The translations under genes were made by a program, and so were the position numbers. Below, piece by piece: positions 17,817 to 26,330 of a stretch of DNA of 64,000 nt. Source of the stretch: an uncultured Lachnospiraceae bacterium (GTDB taxonomy: Bacteria; Bacillota; Clostridia; Lachnospirales; Lachnospiraceae). Numbering within the stretch: position 1 is the first letter of the stretch; the number at the start of each line of letters is the position of its first letter. Under the pieces are notes generated by a model. That model was not told the DNA's origin. It saw only the letters and a program-made list of their open reading frames with translations, and ran no database searches. The DNA lies in contig CANQDA010000009.1 in the NCBI GenBank assembly GCA_947591155.1, positions 36,784-100,783 of the forward strand. Reading direction: 5' to 3'.

Positions 17817-19099
17817 CCTTATTCATTATGATCGTTTTTGTGGTATTGCTGCTTCTGGCCGTCCCGGTCGGACTGTCGGTCGGCATCGCCAGCATGATGC
17901 CAAGCCTCCTGTCGGACTCTTTCACCGTCAGCGGCGTCTACATCCTGCGCTCGGCGCTCGGAGGCGTGAACTCCTACCCGCTGCTCGCGATCCCGATGTT
18001 CGTGCTCTCCGGCATCATCATGTCAAAGGGCGGCGTGTCGAAGAAACTGTTTGAAGTGTTCAGCTACTTTGTCGGCAGGCGCACCGCGGGCATTCCCTGC
18101 GCCGTCGTCATCACCTGTCTGTTCTTCGGCGCGATCTCCGGCTCAGCCCCGGCGACCGTCGCGGCCGTCGGCAGCATGACGATCCCACTGATGCTGGACA
18201 TGGGCTACGACAAGAAATTCAGCGTGGCTCTCGTCGCGGTGGCAGGCGGCTTAGGCGTCATCATTCCGCCGAGCATTCCGTTCATCCTATACGCGCAGGC
18301 GACCGGCGCCTCCGTCAGTGACATGTTCATCGCGGGCATCATCCCGGGCATCCTGATCGCCGTCATACTGATGGGCTACGCTTACTACCACTGCAAAAAA
18401 CACGGCGAAGACAAAGAAAAGATCGAGGCGATCGTCGGCGAGCTTCACAGCCGCGGTTTCCGCAAGGTTTTCTTCTCCAGCTTTTTCGCGCTGCTGACCC
18501 CGGTGATCATCCTGGGCTGCATCTACTCCGGCGTGACCTCCCCGACCGAGGCCGCCGTGATTGCGGTCTTCTACTCACTGATCATCAGCGTATTCGTATA
18601 TAAAACCCTGAAACCGCGCGACCTCTGGGGCGTGCTGCGCGAGGCGGTGCGGACCTTCTGTCCGATCCTGTTCATCCTCGCGGCATCCGTCGCGTTCTCG
18701 CGCATCCTGACGCTGATGCATGTGCCGCAAACCGTCTCGGCGTGGATGACCGGAGCGTTCACGACACGCTTCGCGATCCTGCTCATCATCAACCTGCTTC
18801 TGCTGATCGTCGGCATGGTCATGGACACCAGTCCTGCCATCCTGATCCTCGCGCCGATCCTGATGCCCATCGTCGCCTCCTACGGCGTGAACGCGGTACA
18901 CTTCGGCATCCTCATGGTCGTCAACCTGGCGATCGGTTTCGTCACGCCGCCGATTGGCGTCAACCTATTCGTGGCGAGTTCGATGTCCAAAGTGCCGGTC
19001 ATGGAGATCGCAAAGAAGGCGCTCCCGATGATCATTCTGTTTCTGATCGCCCAGCTGCTGATCACCTACATTCCGCAGATCAGCCTGGCGCTGGTATAA
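17813..19099 (+). CDS. dctM: TRAP transporter large permease (DctM type)
   Basis: The 428-residue large permease has about 12 transmembrane segments and the DctM signatures: SGSAPATVAAVGSMTIP early, then GGLGVIIPPSIPFILYA, and in the second half SPTEAAVIAVFY and PPIGVNLFVASSM. It forms the transport channel with the DctQ-type subunit, whose stop codon it overlaps. A strong AAGGAGGTG next to its stop codon serves the binding-protein gene. The adjoining YdiB-like gene points to shikimate, quinate or a related hydroxy-acid as cargo, by inference. Confidence 0.95.
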   Translation: MTLFIMIVFVVLLLLAVPVGLSVGIASMMPSLLSDSFTVSGVYILRSALGGVNSYPLLAIPMFVLSGIIMSKGGVSKKLFEVFSYFVGRRTAGIPCAVVITCLFFGAISGSAPATVAAVGSMTIPLMLDMGYDKKFSVALVAVAGGLGVIIPPSIPFILYAQATGASVSDMFIAGIIPGILIAVILMGYAYYHCKKHGEDKEKIEAIVGELHSRGFRKVFFSSFFALLTPVIILGCIYSGVTSPTEAAVIAVFYSLIISVFVYKTLKPRDLWGVLREAVRTFCPILFILAASVAFSRILTLMHVPQTVSAWMTGAFTTRFAILLIINLLLLIVGMVMDTSPAILILAPILMPIVASYGVNAVHFGILMVVNLAIGFVTPPIGVNLFVASSMSKVPVMEIAKKALPMIILFLIAQLLITYIPQISLALV

Positions 19100-19111
19100 G
19101 GAGGTGGGGAT

Positions 19112-20200
19112 ATGAAGATGGTGAGAAGAAGTGAATCACATAGTTTTACAGAACATACGGCAGACAACTTCCCAAAGAACAATAAAGACAGGCGAATGAG
19201 TTTTATAATGCATAAAGTGCTCATTCTCGCGGCCCTTATTTCTTGCGCTCTGCTGCTCGGCGGCTGTCAGGAAAAGGGACAGACCTACGCCTGGGTGCTG
19301 GCGACCGCCAGCCCGGAAGATACCGTAACGCAGCTCTACGCGGAGAAATTCGCGGAGGAGGTGAACCGCCTCTCGGACGGCGAGATGAGTGTTGAAGTCT
19401 ACGCGAACAGTTCACTGGGCGGCGACACAGAGCTTCTCGAGAGCGTGATGTGCGGCGATATCCCGTTCGTCGTGCAGAACACGGCCCCGCAGGTCAGCTA
19501 CCTGCCGCGCCTCTGCCTCTTCGACCTGCCCTGCGTCTTCAGCGACATTACCGAGCTGCACAAGGTACTGGACAATGAAGCGTTCCTGGAAAAGGTGCGT
19601 GCGATCTACGCGGAGAAAGGCATCGACCTGCTTGGCATGAGCGACCAGAATTTCCGCGTCATGACCTCGAACGTCAACATCAAAGAGCTCTCCGATTTCT
19701 CGGGCGTCAAGATCCGCACGATGGAGAATTCCTACCACATGGCGTTCTGGAACGCCATCGGCGCGAACCCGACCCCAATGGCTTTCTCCGAGGTCTATAT
19801 CGGCCTTCAGCAAAACACGATCGACGCGCAGGAGAACCCGTACGAGGTCGTCGTCTCGAACAAGTTCTACGAACAGCAGGACTACATCGTGCAGACAAAC
19901 CACCTGCCCCATCTGCTGACGCTGATCACGAATCAGGACTTCATGGCTGATCTCTCCGCGGAGCAGCAGACCATCATCCGCGAGGCCGCCGCGACCGCCG
20001 GGGATTATTCCCGCGAGCAGGCGCTCGAGCGCGCCAACGACCGCATCGCGATCTGCGAGGAAGGCGGCGCCGAGATCGTGGAGCTCTCCGACGAGCTGCG
20101 CGATCAAATGCGTGAAGCCTCCGCCGATCTGTACGAGCAGATCCGTCAGGCTGTCGGAGATGACGAGCTGTATGAGATGTATGTGGGGGACGGGGAGTAG
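19112..20200 (+). CDS. dctP: TRAP transporter solute-binding lipoprotein (DctP type)
   Basis: The 362-residue binding protein belongs to the DctP family. The carboxylate-binding Arg region is visible in FSGVKIRTMENSYHM and the conserved EVYIGLQQNTIDAQENP helix follows. A lipobox LLGGC ends the signal peptide, so it is a lipoprotein. The strong AAGGAGGTG at 19098-19106 supports the ATG at 19112, which gives an unusual 32-residue basic/polar extension ahead of the hydrophobic helix. Internal ATGs at 19196 or 19208 would give a normal signal peptide but lack a good site. Gene order Q-M-P, with P last, is less usual than P first. Confidence 0.93.
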   Translation: MKMVRRSESHSFTEHTADNFPKNNKDRRMSFIMHKVLILAALISCALLLGGCQEKGQTYAWVLATASPEDTVTQLYAEKFAEEVNRLSDGEMSVEVYANSSLGGDTELLESVMCGDIPFVVQNTAPQVSYLPRLCLFDLPCVFSDITELHKVLDNEAFLEKVRAIYAEKGIDLLGMSDQNFRVMTSNVNIKELSDFSGVKIRTMENSYHMAFWNAIGANPTPMAFSEVYIGLQQNTIDAQENPYEVVVSNKFYEQQDYIVQTNHLPHLLTLITNQDFMADLSAEQQTIIREAAATAGDYSREQALERANDRIAICEEGGAEIVELSDELRDQMREASADLYEQIRQAVGDDELYEMYVGDGE

Positions 20201-20277
20201 AATACAGCTCTGAGCCGACTGCAGGATTTCTGTCAGGGTCGCCGCCGAAAAAGATTTTTGCTTGTGATATAAGCAAA

Positions 20278-20329
20278 AGATCCCGTGAAAATCCATAGCT
20301 CTCATGCCATGGTCCGCCACGGGATCTTT
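20278..20329. terminator. Bidirectional terminator between dctP and the polysaccharide locus
   Basis: AGATCCCGTG (20278-20287) pairs perfectly with CACGGGATCT (20317-20326). Short T runs occur on both sides. A second small hairpin TTTGCTT/AAGCAAA lies at about 20256-20277. It separates two converging transcripts. Confidence 0.65.
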
Positions 20330-20335
20330 CTCATA

Positions 20336-20851
20336 TCATATCTGTTTTCCCATCACCTCGTCCAGAATCTTCCTTTCATCGTACTCCGGTTCGTACTTCT
20401 GCGCAATCTCCACGATCCGGCCGATCTTCTCCTCCGTCTCCTCCAAGGCTTCAGCAATCTGCGCAACGGTGCAGGACTTCTTCATCTTCTTCAATACCTG
20501 ATTAATTAATTTCAACTCCGTGCCCTGCTCAAGCCCCTTCTCAATCCCACGCTCTTCCACCAAATCAGATAAATTACACAACTTCGATGTCGCCTCCTTC
20601 AATTCATAACTCATCGGAATCCCATATGTACGCTCCAGTATTTCCTCTTTCCCCTTCGGTGACATCCTGCTGCTCAGAAGCGTCGTCAGCATTTTGTGCA
20701 ACAGATTCCCAATAGACGCATCCTCATCTTTCGGAAGCCGCACCATGGGTATCCCATCGACTCGTCCAGAATCTTCCGCTTCGACTCTCTCCGCTTCCCC
20801 TTTCAGTCTCATCCTGTTCGAAGGTATTTCATTTCCCAATAATAGCGCCAT
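20336..20851 (-). pseudogene. C-terminal remnant of an Rpn/PD-(D/E)XK transposase-like protein
   Basis: The 171-residue frame matches the C-terminal half of the Rpn family (recombination-promoting nuclease/putative transposase): LLHKMLTTLLSSRMSPKGKEEIL, YGIPMSYELKEA, CNLSDLVEERGIEKGLEQG and a final coiled helix. The N-terminal PD-(D/E)XK nuclease domain, about 150 residues in intact members, is missing. The first 25 residues (MALLLGNEIPSNRM...) do not look like that domain. It is best read as a decayed gene lying at the 3' edge of the polysaccharide locus, a common place for mobile debris. Confidence 0.75.
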
Positions 20852-20870
20852 GCAAAAACAACGCCCATAA

Positions 20871-21653
20871 TCAAAGCTTGATTATCTCACCAATGCTGCC
20901 GTTCTCGGCCCACTCAATAGCATTTTCATAATCCTCATTTGTGTCAAACTCAATCCATCCATTGTTGAAATGAACGGCTTTTACAGCCTTGCCAGACTCG
21001 ATTACCGCGTTGAGGAGATCCGTCATATATGCCTTGCGCACGGTCTTCCCGGACTGCTGCCATGGCCTGTCCCCAAATTCCTCATAAGCCGCCTCCATTG
21101 TCTCCCGGATGAACTTAAGGCCTGCAGCAGAGAATCTCAAAAGGCCGATATACCTTGCGCTGATCCTTTCAATCGGCGGGTTTTCAAGGCCAAGCTCAGT
21201 GATGCTGTCGTCATCATCTATGGCAAGGCTTTCCGTGTCGAAATCTACCTTCCCGTATCTCTTCTCCCAGTAATATTTCCAGTTGTCATCAACGGCACAG
21301 CCAAAATCACCGTCAAAAGCCATCATGGTTTTCAGCATGGCCGGTTCAAAAAGGATATCCGAATAGCTCACGATCACATCATCATCAAATTCTTCTCTTG
21401 CTTCCATAAGGGATTCCACCATGTTTGTTGACGCATACTTTTCATTGGTATAATATTTCACGCCCTCATATGCGATCTTGTCCGCCGCAAATCCGCGGAC
21501 AATCACGATATCCCTGATGCCGCACGCACGGTAGGTCCCGATCTGCCTTTCGATAATCGTCTTTCCCATGAAAGAAAGCATCCCCTTCGGTAGGTTCTCC
21601 GTATACTTCTTAATCCTTGTTCCTGACCCAGCTGCTAAAATAATTGCTTTCAT
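20871..21653 (-). CDS. Nucleotidyltransferase, probable phosphoglutamine cytidylyltransferase (Cj1416-like)
   Basis: The 260-residue protein is a sugar-phosphate/LicC-type nucleotidyltransferase with the LAAGSGTRI loop, LPKGML (Lys 23) and a late GWIEFDTNEDYENA segment that holds metal-binding Asp/Glu. Alone it could be read as a phosphocholine cytidylyltransferase. Its place directly after a C26 amidohydrolase and a glutamine-kinase-like gene copies the Cj1416-Cj1417-Cj1418 trio of Campylobacter jejuni. There this enzyme joins CTP and L-glutamine phosphate to CDP-L-glutamine for the capsular O-methyl phosphoramidate group. That function is inferred from family and context. It is the last intact gene of the polysaccharide locus. 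Confidence 0.75.
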   Translation of the reverse strand: MKAIILAAGSGTRIKKYTENLPKGMLSFMGKTIIERQIGTYRACGIRDIVIVRGFAADKIAYEGVKYYTNEKYASTNMVESLMEAREEFDDDVIVSYSDILFEPAMLKTMMAFDGDFGCAVDDNWKYYWEKRYGKVDFDTESLAIDDDDSITELGLENPPIERISARYIGLLRFSAAGLKFIRETMEAAYEEFGDRPWQQSGKTVRKAYMTDLLNAVIESGKAVKAVHFNNGWIEFDTNEDYENAIEWAENGSIGEIIKL

Positions 21654-21659
21654 CCCTTT

Positions 21660-22265
21660 TTACCTCCGTATAAGATTTTTTAATAGTTCTATGTCCATCT
21701 CCCGGAACGGATCCTCCCTCTCCGGATGCCACATAGTCCCGGCAATGGGCAAATTCTTATGTTTTATCTTTTCTATCACGCCATCTTCGGCTCGCATCAC
21801 TGCTGTCAGCTCGTCATTGCTCAGGCCTGTGCAGGCTTCGTTATGGTAGCTGTTTACTACCGTTTCATCCTCAAGCCCGAATATTCTATGCCGGACTGCG
21901 ACATGGCCTTTCACCTTCACCAGCTTGTTGCCAAAGAAATCCAGGATGAACTGCATCCCCCTGCAGAAACCATAAAGGGGAATATTTCCCTTAATGGAAA
22001 GTTCCATCAGTAACTTTTCCGTTTCATCCCTCTCGGGGGCGTTCCCTCCATATTTGGCAAGGCTGTTCCCGCCTGTAAGGATGATCCCCGCAGGTTTTAT
22101 CCCATCCACAATCTCCCGGCAAAGCCTCGGGGAATTCGGAACCGGCAGAGGCAGGAAACCACATGCCCTGATGAACCCGGCAATCCTCTGGTCCGCACAG
22201 TCGCGTCTTTCGTTATAGGATTCAATCACTTCCACCCTCTGTGTAAATATCACTGTCTTCATCAT
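21660..22265 (-). CDS. Class I amidotransferase-like hydrolase (C26), probable gamma-glutamyl-CDP-amidate hydrolase (Cj1417-like)
   Basis: The 201-residue protein has the Cys-His-Glu triad of class I glutamine amidotransferases: Cys 101 in YGFCRGMQ, His 180 and Glu 182 in MWHPERED. The oxyanion strand GIILTGGNSLAKYGG is as in peptidase C26. There is no synthase domain. Size and triad fit Cj1417 of C. jejuni, which splits CDP-L-glutamine into cytidine diphosphoramidate and glutamate. It lies 6 bases before the Cj1416-like gene and 9 bases after the kinase-like gene, clearly one operon. A generic gamma-glutamyl-GABA hydrolase is the alternative, but the neighbours argue against it. Confidence 0.78.
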   Translation of the reverse strand: MMKTVIFTQRVEVIESYNERRDCADQRIAGFIRACGFLPLPVPNSPRLCREIVDGIKPAGIILTGGNSLAKYGGNAPERDETEKLLMELSIKGNIPLYGFCRGMQFILDFFGNKLVKVKGHVAVRHRIFGLEDETVVNSYHNEACTGLSNDELTAVMRAEDGVIEKIKHKNLPIAGTMWHPEREDPFREMDIELLKNLIRR

Positions 22266-22274
22266 TGTTCTCCT

Positions 22275-25064
22275 TCATTCCACCCGGATAAGTTTCCCAT
22301 GTTTACAGTCTATCGTAAGGCGTTTTGACCCTGCAGCATACTCGTACAGTGCCGTGCCGCTTCCGATTGCCGCCGGAATCCTGAATTCGGCACACCTGAT
22401 CGCCATATGGGAAGCCGCACCCCCATATTTGGTGACCAGGCCCGCGATGCCCCTGGCAAATATCCAGTCGTAACCCGGATCCGCCTTTTCAATTACAACG
22501 ATTTTCCCGTCAATGGAATCCCCGCTCTCTCCGTCGAGGACAGCCACGGCTCCCGACACCCGGCTTTCTGTAATGAAGTTCGGCCTGGAATCAATACTTT
22601 CAATGCAGTTAAAATCCCGTTCCGAGCAGATCACCGGGGGCAGGATCATCCCGGAATAGGCCTTGTGGAGTTCCTTCCTCCTGTCAATTATGAGTGACCA
22701 GAACTCGAAAAGCCGGTCCGCGTCAGGATAATATTCCGATGCATAGATTTCGGGCAGCTCCAGATAGGACAGCCTGCGTACATCCACGCCCACAATACTC
22801 CCCATCTGCTTAATAAGTTCAATCGCAAAGCTGAGACTTTTCGTAAATATAAATTTGAAGTACTCCCTCTGCTCCGTGGCGGACTTTATGAAGGACACTA
22901 TCTCATCGCCGGCCAGCCCCCTTATCCCTGCATCCTGCAGCGCCTTTTCAGCTGCAATGCCCATATCCTTATCCTGGTTTGCATCCATACGGCATTTGCC
23001 GGTTTCTTTGGCAGGTCCCATCTCCCCTGTAAAAAGGCGGTCCATCTGGTCATACCGCGGACTTCTGATGTCATATGTGCCTGCCCTCAGATGCCCGTAG
23101 CTGTGTTTGAATGCATCATATGCCATCTCTCCATTCAGTACCGCGTGGTAGTCGTGGTCGTAATCAACCGCAACCGTCCTGATGCCCGACATAAACTGGT
23201 TTAACTGTCCAGAGGTAATATACCCTTCTTCCGCCAAAGACCGGCAGAGAGATTTTGCTATGAATGCGCATCTTGCATGCCGTGAAAACTGTGGTGTCCC
23301 ATACTTTTCAATTGCGTCCATCATGGTATGGACCGACTTCGCAATAAGGCGGAAATTGCTGCTTCCGTCTGTGATGTTCTGGATGTCCAACCTCACAGTT
23401 TCAAGCTGCCTGAGTGATTCCATGTCATCTTCCAGCGTCTGCGGGTAGGTTCGTACCACCTTAAATGTCAGTGCTTTCAGTGCATTTTCCAGTTCCAGGA
23501 CTTCCCCTGTCGTAAACCCGTCCGTCATCAGCTTTGCAAGACGGCCGTGCATGGAGAAATCAAAACAGTTGTGGGAAATCTCAAACTCGATCTTATCATG
23601 TGCGGACAGGTCCTGCTTAAGCCTGTCCAGATAATAACCGCGAAGCTTTAACGCAAGGCTGTCCGGAACGGTATTCGGGATCAGCGCCTCAAATGATTTC
23701 TCAACACTGATATACGGCTTACTTCCAAACCGGTACATGAGTTCTCCAGAAACCGGACGATATCCCAACGGTACTAGGCCAGTGTTCCATGCTGATTTCG
23801 TGATTATTTCCCTGTACAGCGAGAAGTCCAGGTTCTTGGGGTTATCCCCTATTATCTCCGCAGGATTCCAAAAGGCCATGTCCGAGAAACAGGTAAGGCC
23901 GGCCCCGGCCCGCCTGCGGTATTTCCCAATAATTTCTTCTTTTATATCCTCTATTGCCTCATTGCTGTTATTGCGGCCAAACTTATAGGCAGCGGCAAGC
24001 GGCCGGACCTGAAAGATCACTACCGAGTCAGGTGTGATCGCAAACTCGATATCCAGCAAAATGCCTGATAAGATATCCTCCAGCTCCCATACGGCCTCCA
24101 TAAGGGATTTCCATTTCTCCGGGACATCATCCCTAGAAATGGAATAGGACACCCACGCCGAAGTTCCCACTGTCCCGGATGTGACAGAGTCCGTACTCCC
24201 GCTGGCATCATAATTGATCACATAATACGGCCTGTTCCTCTGGATATCCCTTGTAAATACGACGCCGGAAACAAGGACGTCCTCCGTCTGCCTTTGGATC
24301 AGGACCTGCTCCTCATCATCGGTGTCCTCCCCATAGGAGCTGATGACAGTGGAGACCGCATGCATTATGGATCCGGCGTCAGAAGCATCCACGTTAAGGA
24401 CCGACGTGAAATGGCCCGCATTCGATTCCTCAAAAGCGTCCTCACGTTTTGAAGAACTGCGGACCACAATTCTGCCTGTGGAAAATTTTTCTTTTATTTT
24501 CTGTACCATCTGGGCACTGTCTGACTTAAAATCCCCGACCGTAGCAATGTAAATATCCTCAATCCGTGCCTTGGTGAGCATATCCTTCAGGGATTGGAGG
24601 GTATTGGCTTTTGTGGATATCAGGTTATTATCCAGGGGCTTGTCTTCAGTTTCATTCTTATTGAGTATGTCCAAAATGGCCTGCGGGGAAAGCTTGTCGC
24701 AGTAATCAAGCTTAACGACCCGGCCGCCAATGGATTCCACATATTTCCTGGCGGAAAGGATGCCCCACTCGCTCCCTGTATATAAGGAGATCACCGCATC
24801 CGGATATTTTGCATGGAGGGCCCGGAGGTTGTCGAGCGGGTCAAACGTGCTCTGCGGCCACACCTCGTCCACATATTTGATGCTTTCAAGCACGGCGCGC
24901 CGTTCCGACTCGTCAGATACATGCGCGCCAAACCAGGCATCCGACGCTTCGTCGCTCACAAGTCCAAAGATACTCAGGTCTGATTTCTCGGATGCCTTTT
25001 TCAGTGCATTTACATGGCCAAAGTGCATCAGGTCTACCATTCCGAAATTATAAGATATGTTCAT
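22275..25064 (-). CDS. Fusion: HxGH nucleotidylyltransferase domain plus glutamine-kinase-like PEP-synthase fold (Cj1418-like)
   Basis: Residues 1-140 form a cytidylyltransferase-like domain (TagD/GCT fold) with HFGH at 14-17. Residues from about 150 to 929 resemble PEP synthase: an ATP-grasp part with VVRSSSKREDAFEESNAG near 195-215 and DIEFAI...IFQVRPLA, then a swivelling phospho-His domain at the end with GGAASHMAIRC (His 886). The PEP-binding C-terminal barrel of true PEP synthase is absent. This ATP-grasp plus His-domain layout is that of C. jejuni Cj1418 (about 780 residues), which phosphorylates the amide of L-glutamine. The downstream C26 hydrolase and nucleotidyltransferase genes complete the set. 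The extra N-terminal domain is unusual and its substrate is unknown. Confidence 0.78.
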   Translation of the reverse strand: MNISYNFGMVDLMHFGHVNALKKASEKSDLSIFGLVSDEASDAWFGAHVSDESERRAVLESIKYVDEVWPQSTFDPLDNLRALHAKYPDAVISLYTGSEWGILSARKYVESIGGRVVKLDYCDKLSPQAILDILNKNETEDKPLDNNLISTKANTLQSLKDMLTKARIEDIYIATVGDFKSDSAQMVQKIKEKFSTGRIVVRSSSKREDAFEESNAGHFTSVLNVDASDAGSIMHAVSTVISSYGEDTDDEEQVLIQRQTEDVLVSGVVFTRDIQRNRPYYVINYDASGSTDSVTSGTVGTSAWVSYSISRDDVPEKWKSLMEAVWELEDILSGILLDIEFAITPDSVVIFQVRPLAAAYKFGRNNSNEAIEDIKEEIIGKYRRRAGAGLTCFSDMAFWNPAEIIGDNPKNLDFSLYREIITKSAWNTGLVPLGYRPVSGELMYRFGSKPYISVEKSFEALIPNTVPDSLALKLRGYYLDRLKQDLSAHDKIEFEISHNCFDFSMHGRLAKLMTDGFTTGEVLELENALKALTFKVVRTYPQTLEDDMESLRQLETVRLDIQNITDGSSNFRLIAKSVHTMMDAIEKYGTPQFSRHARCAFIAKSLCRSLAEEGYITSGQLNQFMSGIRTVAVDYDHDYHAVLNGEMAYDAFKHSYGHLRAGTYDIRSPRYDQMDRLFTGEMGPAKETGKCRMDANQDKDMGIAAEKALQDAGIRGLAGDEIVSFIKSATEQREYFKFIFTKSLSFAIELIKQMGSIVGVDVRRLSYLELPEIYASEYYPDADRLFEFWSLIIDRRKELHKAYSGMILPPVICSERDFNCIESIDSRPNFITESRVSGAVAVLDGESGDSIDGKIVVIEKADPGYDWIFARGIAGLVTKYGGAASHMAIRCAEFRIPAAIGSGTALYEYAAGSKRLTIDCKHGKLIRVE

Positions 25065-25085
25065 TTATAGACCCCTCTCTTCAAT

Positions 25086-25287
25086 CGGGTAGTGTCAAAT
25101 CCTACCTGTTTTTTTGTTCCAAAACTCAATAAAAACCTTGATCTTAAGGGAAATCTGCAATAAAAAGAGCATTGACCTCCCTTTTCTGGTATAATGTTCT
25201 CGACCAAAATTCCATCAACCGAAAGGAGCCAATGCTCATGGACATTATACTGGTGCTATGTCAAGAAAAATCTTTGCATCCTGAATA
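25086..25287 (+). mobile_element. Left-end remnant of an insertion sequence
   Basis: A plus-strand promoter-like TGGTATAAT lies near 25187, followed by GAAAGGAG and an ATG at 25239. This opens a frame (MDIILVLCQEKSL) that stops after 16 codons, where the sequence changes into a sugar-kinase fragment. The layout looks like the leader and first codons of a transposase gene whose remainder is deleted. I cannot assign the IS family. Confidence 0.4.
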
Positions 25288-25463
25288 GATGAACGCATCA
25301 CCTCTATAGCCTTATCCCACCATTCATCAGGATACTGTTCGACACGAATATCATCGATCGCCGAAGTGAGCGTTCTTGAGGCACTTGAAAGTTTTTTCCC
25401 GTTTTCGTCAAATATTATGCTCCTTATACTTTTCATGCCCATATTAAGGACTAATACGTTCAT
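25245..25463 (-). pseudogene. 5' fragment of an FGGY-family carbohydrate kinase
   Basis: From the ATG at 25463 (GGAGG about 10 bases upstream) the frame reads MNVLVLNMGMKSIRSIIFDENG, then a segment ending VEQYPDEWWDKAIEVMRSSI. This is the N-terminal signature of FGGY sugar kinases (phosphate-binding loop, then QxPxxWW). Homology runs out after about 65 residues, at the junction with the IS remnant; an intact kinase would have about 500. The gene is therefore broken. It follows an aldolase gene by about 45 bases, so the pair once formed a sugar-phosphate module. Confidence 0.7.
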
Positions 25464-25509
25464 AAGCCTTTTGCCTCCGTTATTGTCCATATCTGTTTTA
25501 TCGCCTTTG

Positions 25510-26295
25510 TCAGAGAAGTTTCATCTTTGCAACAGATGCCGACATGATTTCATCATGAATGATATTTGATGCATTGATAGGCTGTGACCAATATCTGCTT
25601 GCTTTTTCGATTCCTCTTTTGTATGCCATTTTCAAGTCGGTTGATATGTTGATTTTTTTGACCCCTGGAATACAGATCAATTTAGTCAGAATCTCATCTG
25701 GCAGACCGCTTCCTCCATGAACAACAAACGGCTTATCCGTTATGGATGTGGTATATTCCACAAGGTCGTAATGCAAATCTGGTTCCGCTTTATATTCCCC
25801 GTGGGCGTTGCCAAACGCAACCGCAATAAAATCCACATCTGTCCTATGCAGAAATTCCGCGATCTCCTCCCGTGAAGCAATTGCATCCTGCCGGACGATT
25901 ACGTCATCTTCAATTCCTTTTACTTGACCAACCTCAGCTTCGACCAAAACACCATACGTATGGGCATACGATATAACATCACTCGTAAAATCGATATTTT
26001 GCTGTATGGGAAGAAAAGAACCATCAGCCATAACCATATCCCAGCCGCTATTTACCGCATGGAATATAGTTTCCTTTTCTTTGCAGTGGTCCAGATTAAG
26101 CCAGGCATGAATGCCTCGACAGGCTGCATATGACTTCACGAAATCTGAAAACAGGCAGGCGTGAAGCGCTTTATAAACTCCCGTCGAAGTCTGCAGGATG
26201 ACGTCATGTTGAATTGACGCTGCCGCATCGATGACTGCTCTGGCTGATTCAAAATCCCATATATTAAAAGCAAAATATTGGCCATGATTCAGCAT
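25510..26295 (-). CDS. Class II ketose-bisphosphate aldolase family protein
   Basis: The 261-residue zinc aldolase has the class II signatures: AWLNLDHC (metal-binding His), MADGS, VEAEVGQVKG, AFGNAHGEYK (His), VVHGGSGLPDE (His) and KINISTDLK for phosphate binding. It splits or forms ketose-1-phosphate or ketose-1,6-bisphosphate sugars, as do FbaA, GatY and KbaY; the exact sugar is not readable. It is slightly shorter than typical FbaA and close to tagatose-bisphosphate aldolases. It is followed by a truncated FGGY kinase and lies inside the polysaccharide locus, downstream of LicD. It may supply an unusual acceptor or building block, or be left over from a catabolic module. Confidence 0.85.
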   Translation of the reverse strand: MLNHGQYFAFNIWDFESARAVIDAAASIQHDVILQTSTGVYKALHACLFSDFVKSYAACRGIHAWLNLDHCKEKETIFHAVNSGWDMVMADGSFLPIQQNIDFTSDVISYAHTYGVLVEAEVGQVKGIEDDVIVRQDAIASREEIAEFLHRTDVDFIAVAFGNAHGEYKAEPDLHYDLVEYTTSITDKPFVVHGGSGLPDEILTKLICIPGVKKINISTDLKMAYKRGIEKASRYWSQPINASNIIHDEIMSASVAKMKLL

Positions 26296-26330
26296 CAGAT
26301 TCTCCTCAATAAAAGTGATTCCACTATTAT

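Noticed and set aside
20871..21653. Reading as a choline-phosphate cytidylyltransferase (LicC) for phosphocholine decoration
   Set aside because: No choline kinase or transporter nearby, and the adjoining C26 hydrolase and glutamine-kinase-like genes fit the phosphoramidate pathway better; not fully excluded.
25173..25192. TTGACC plus TATAAT as a standard promoter of the IS remnant
   Set aside because: The spacing is only about 12 bases; an extended -10 is more likely.
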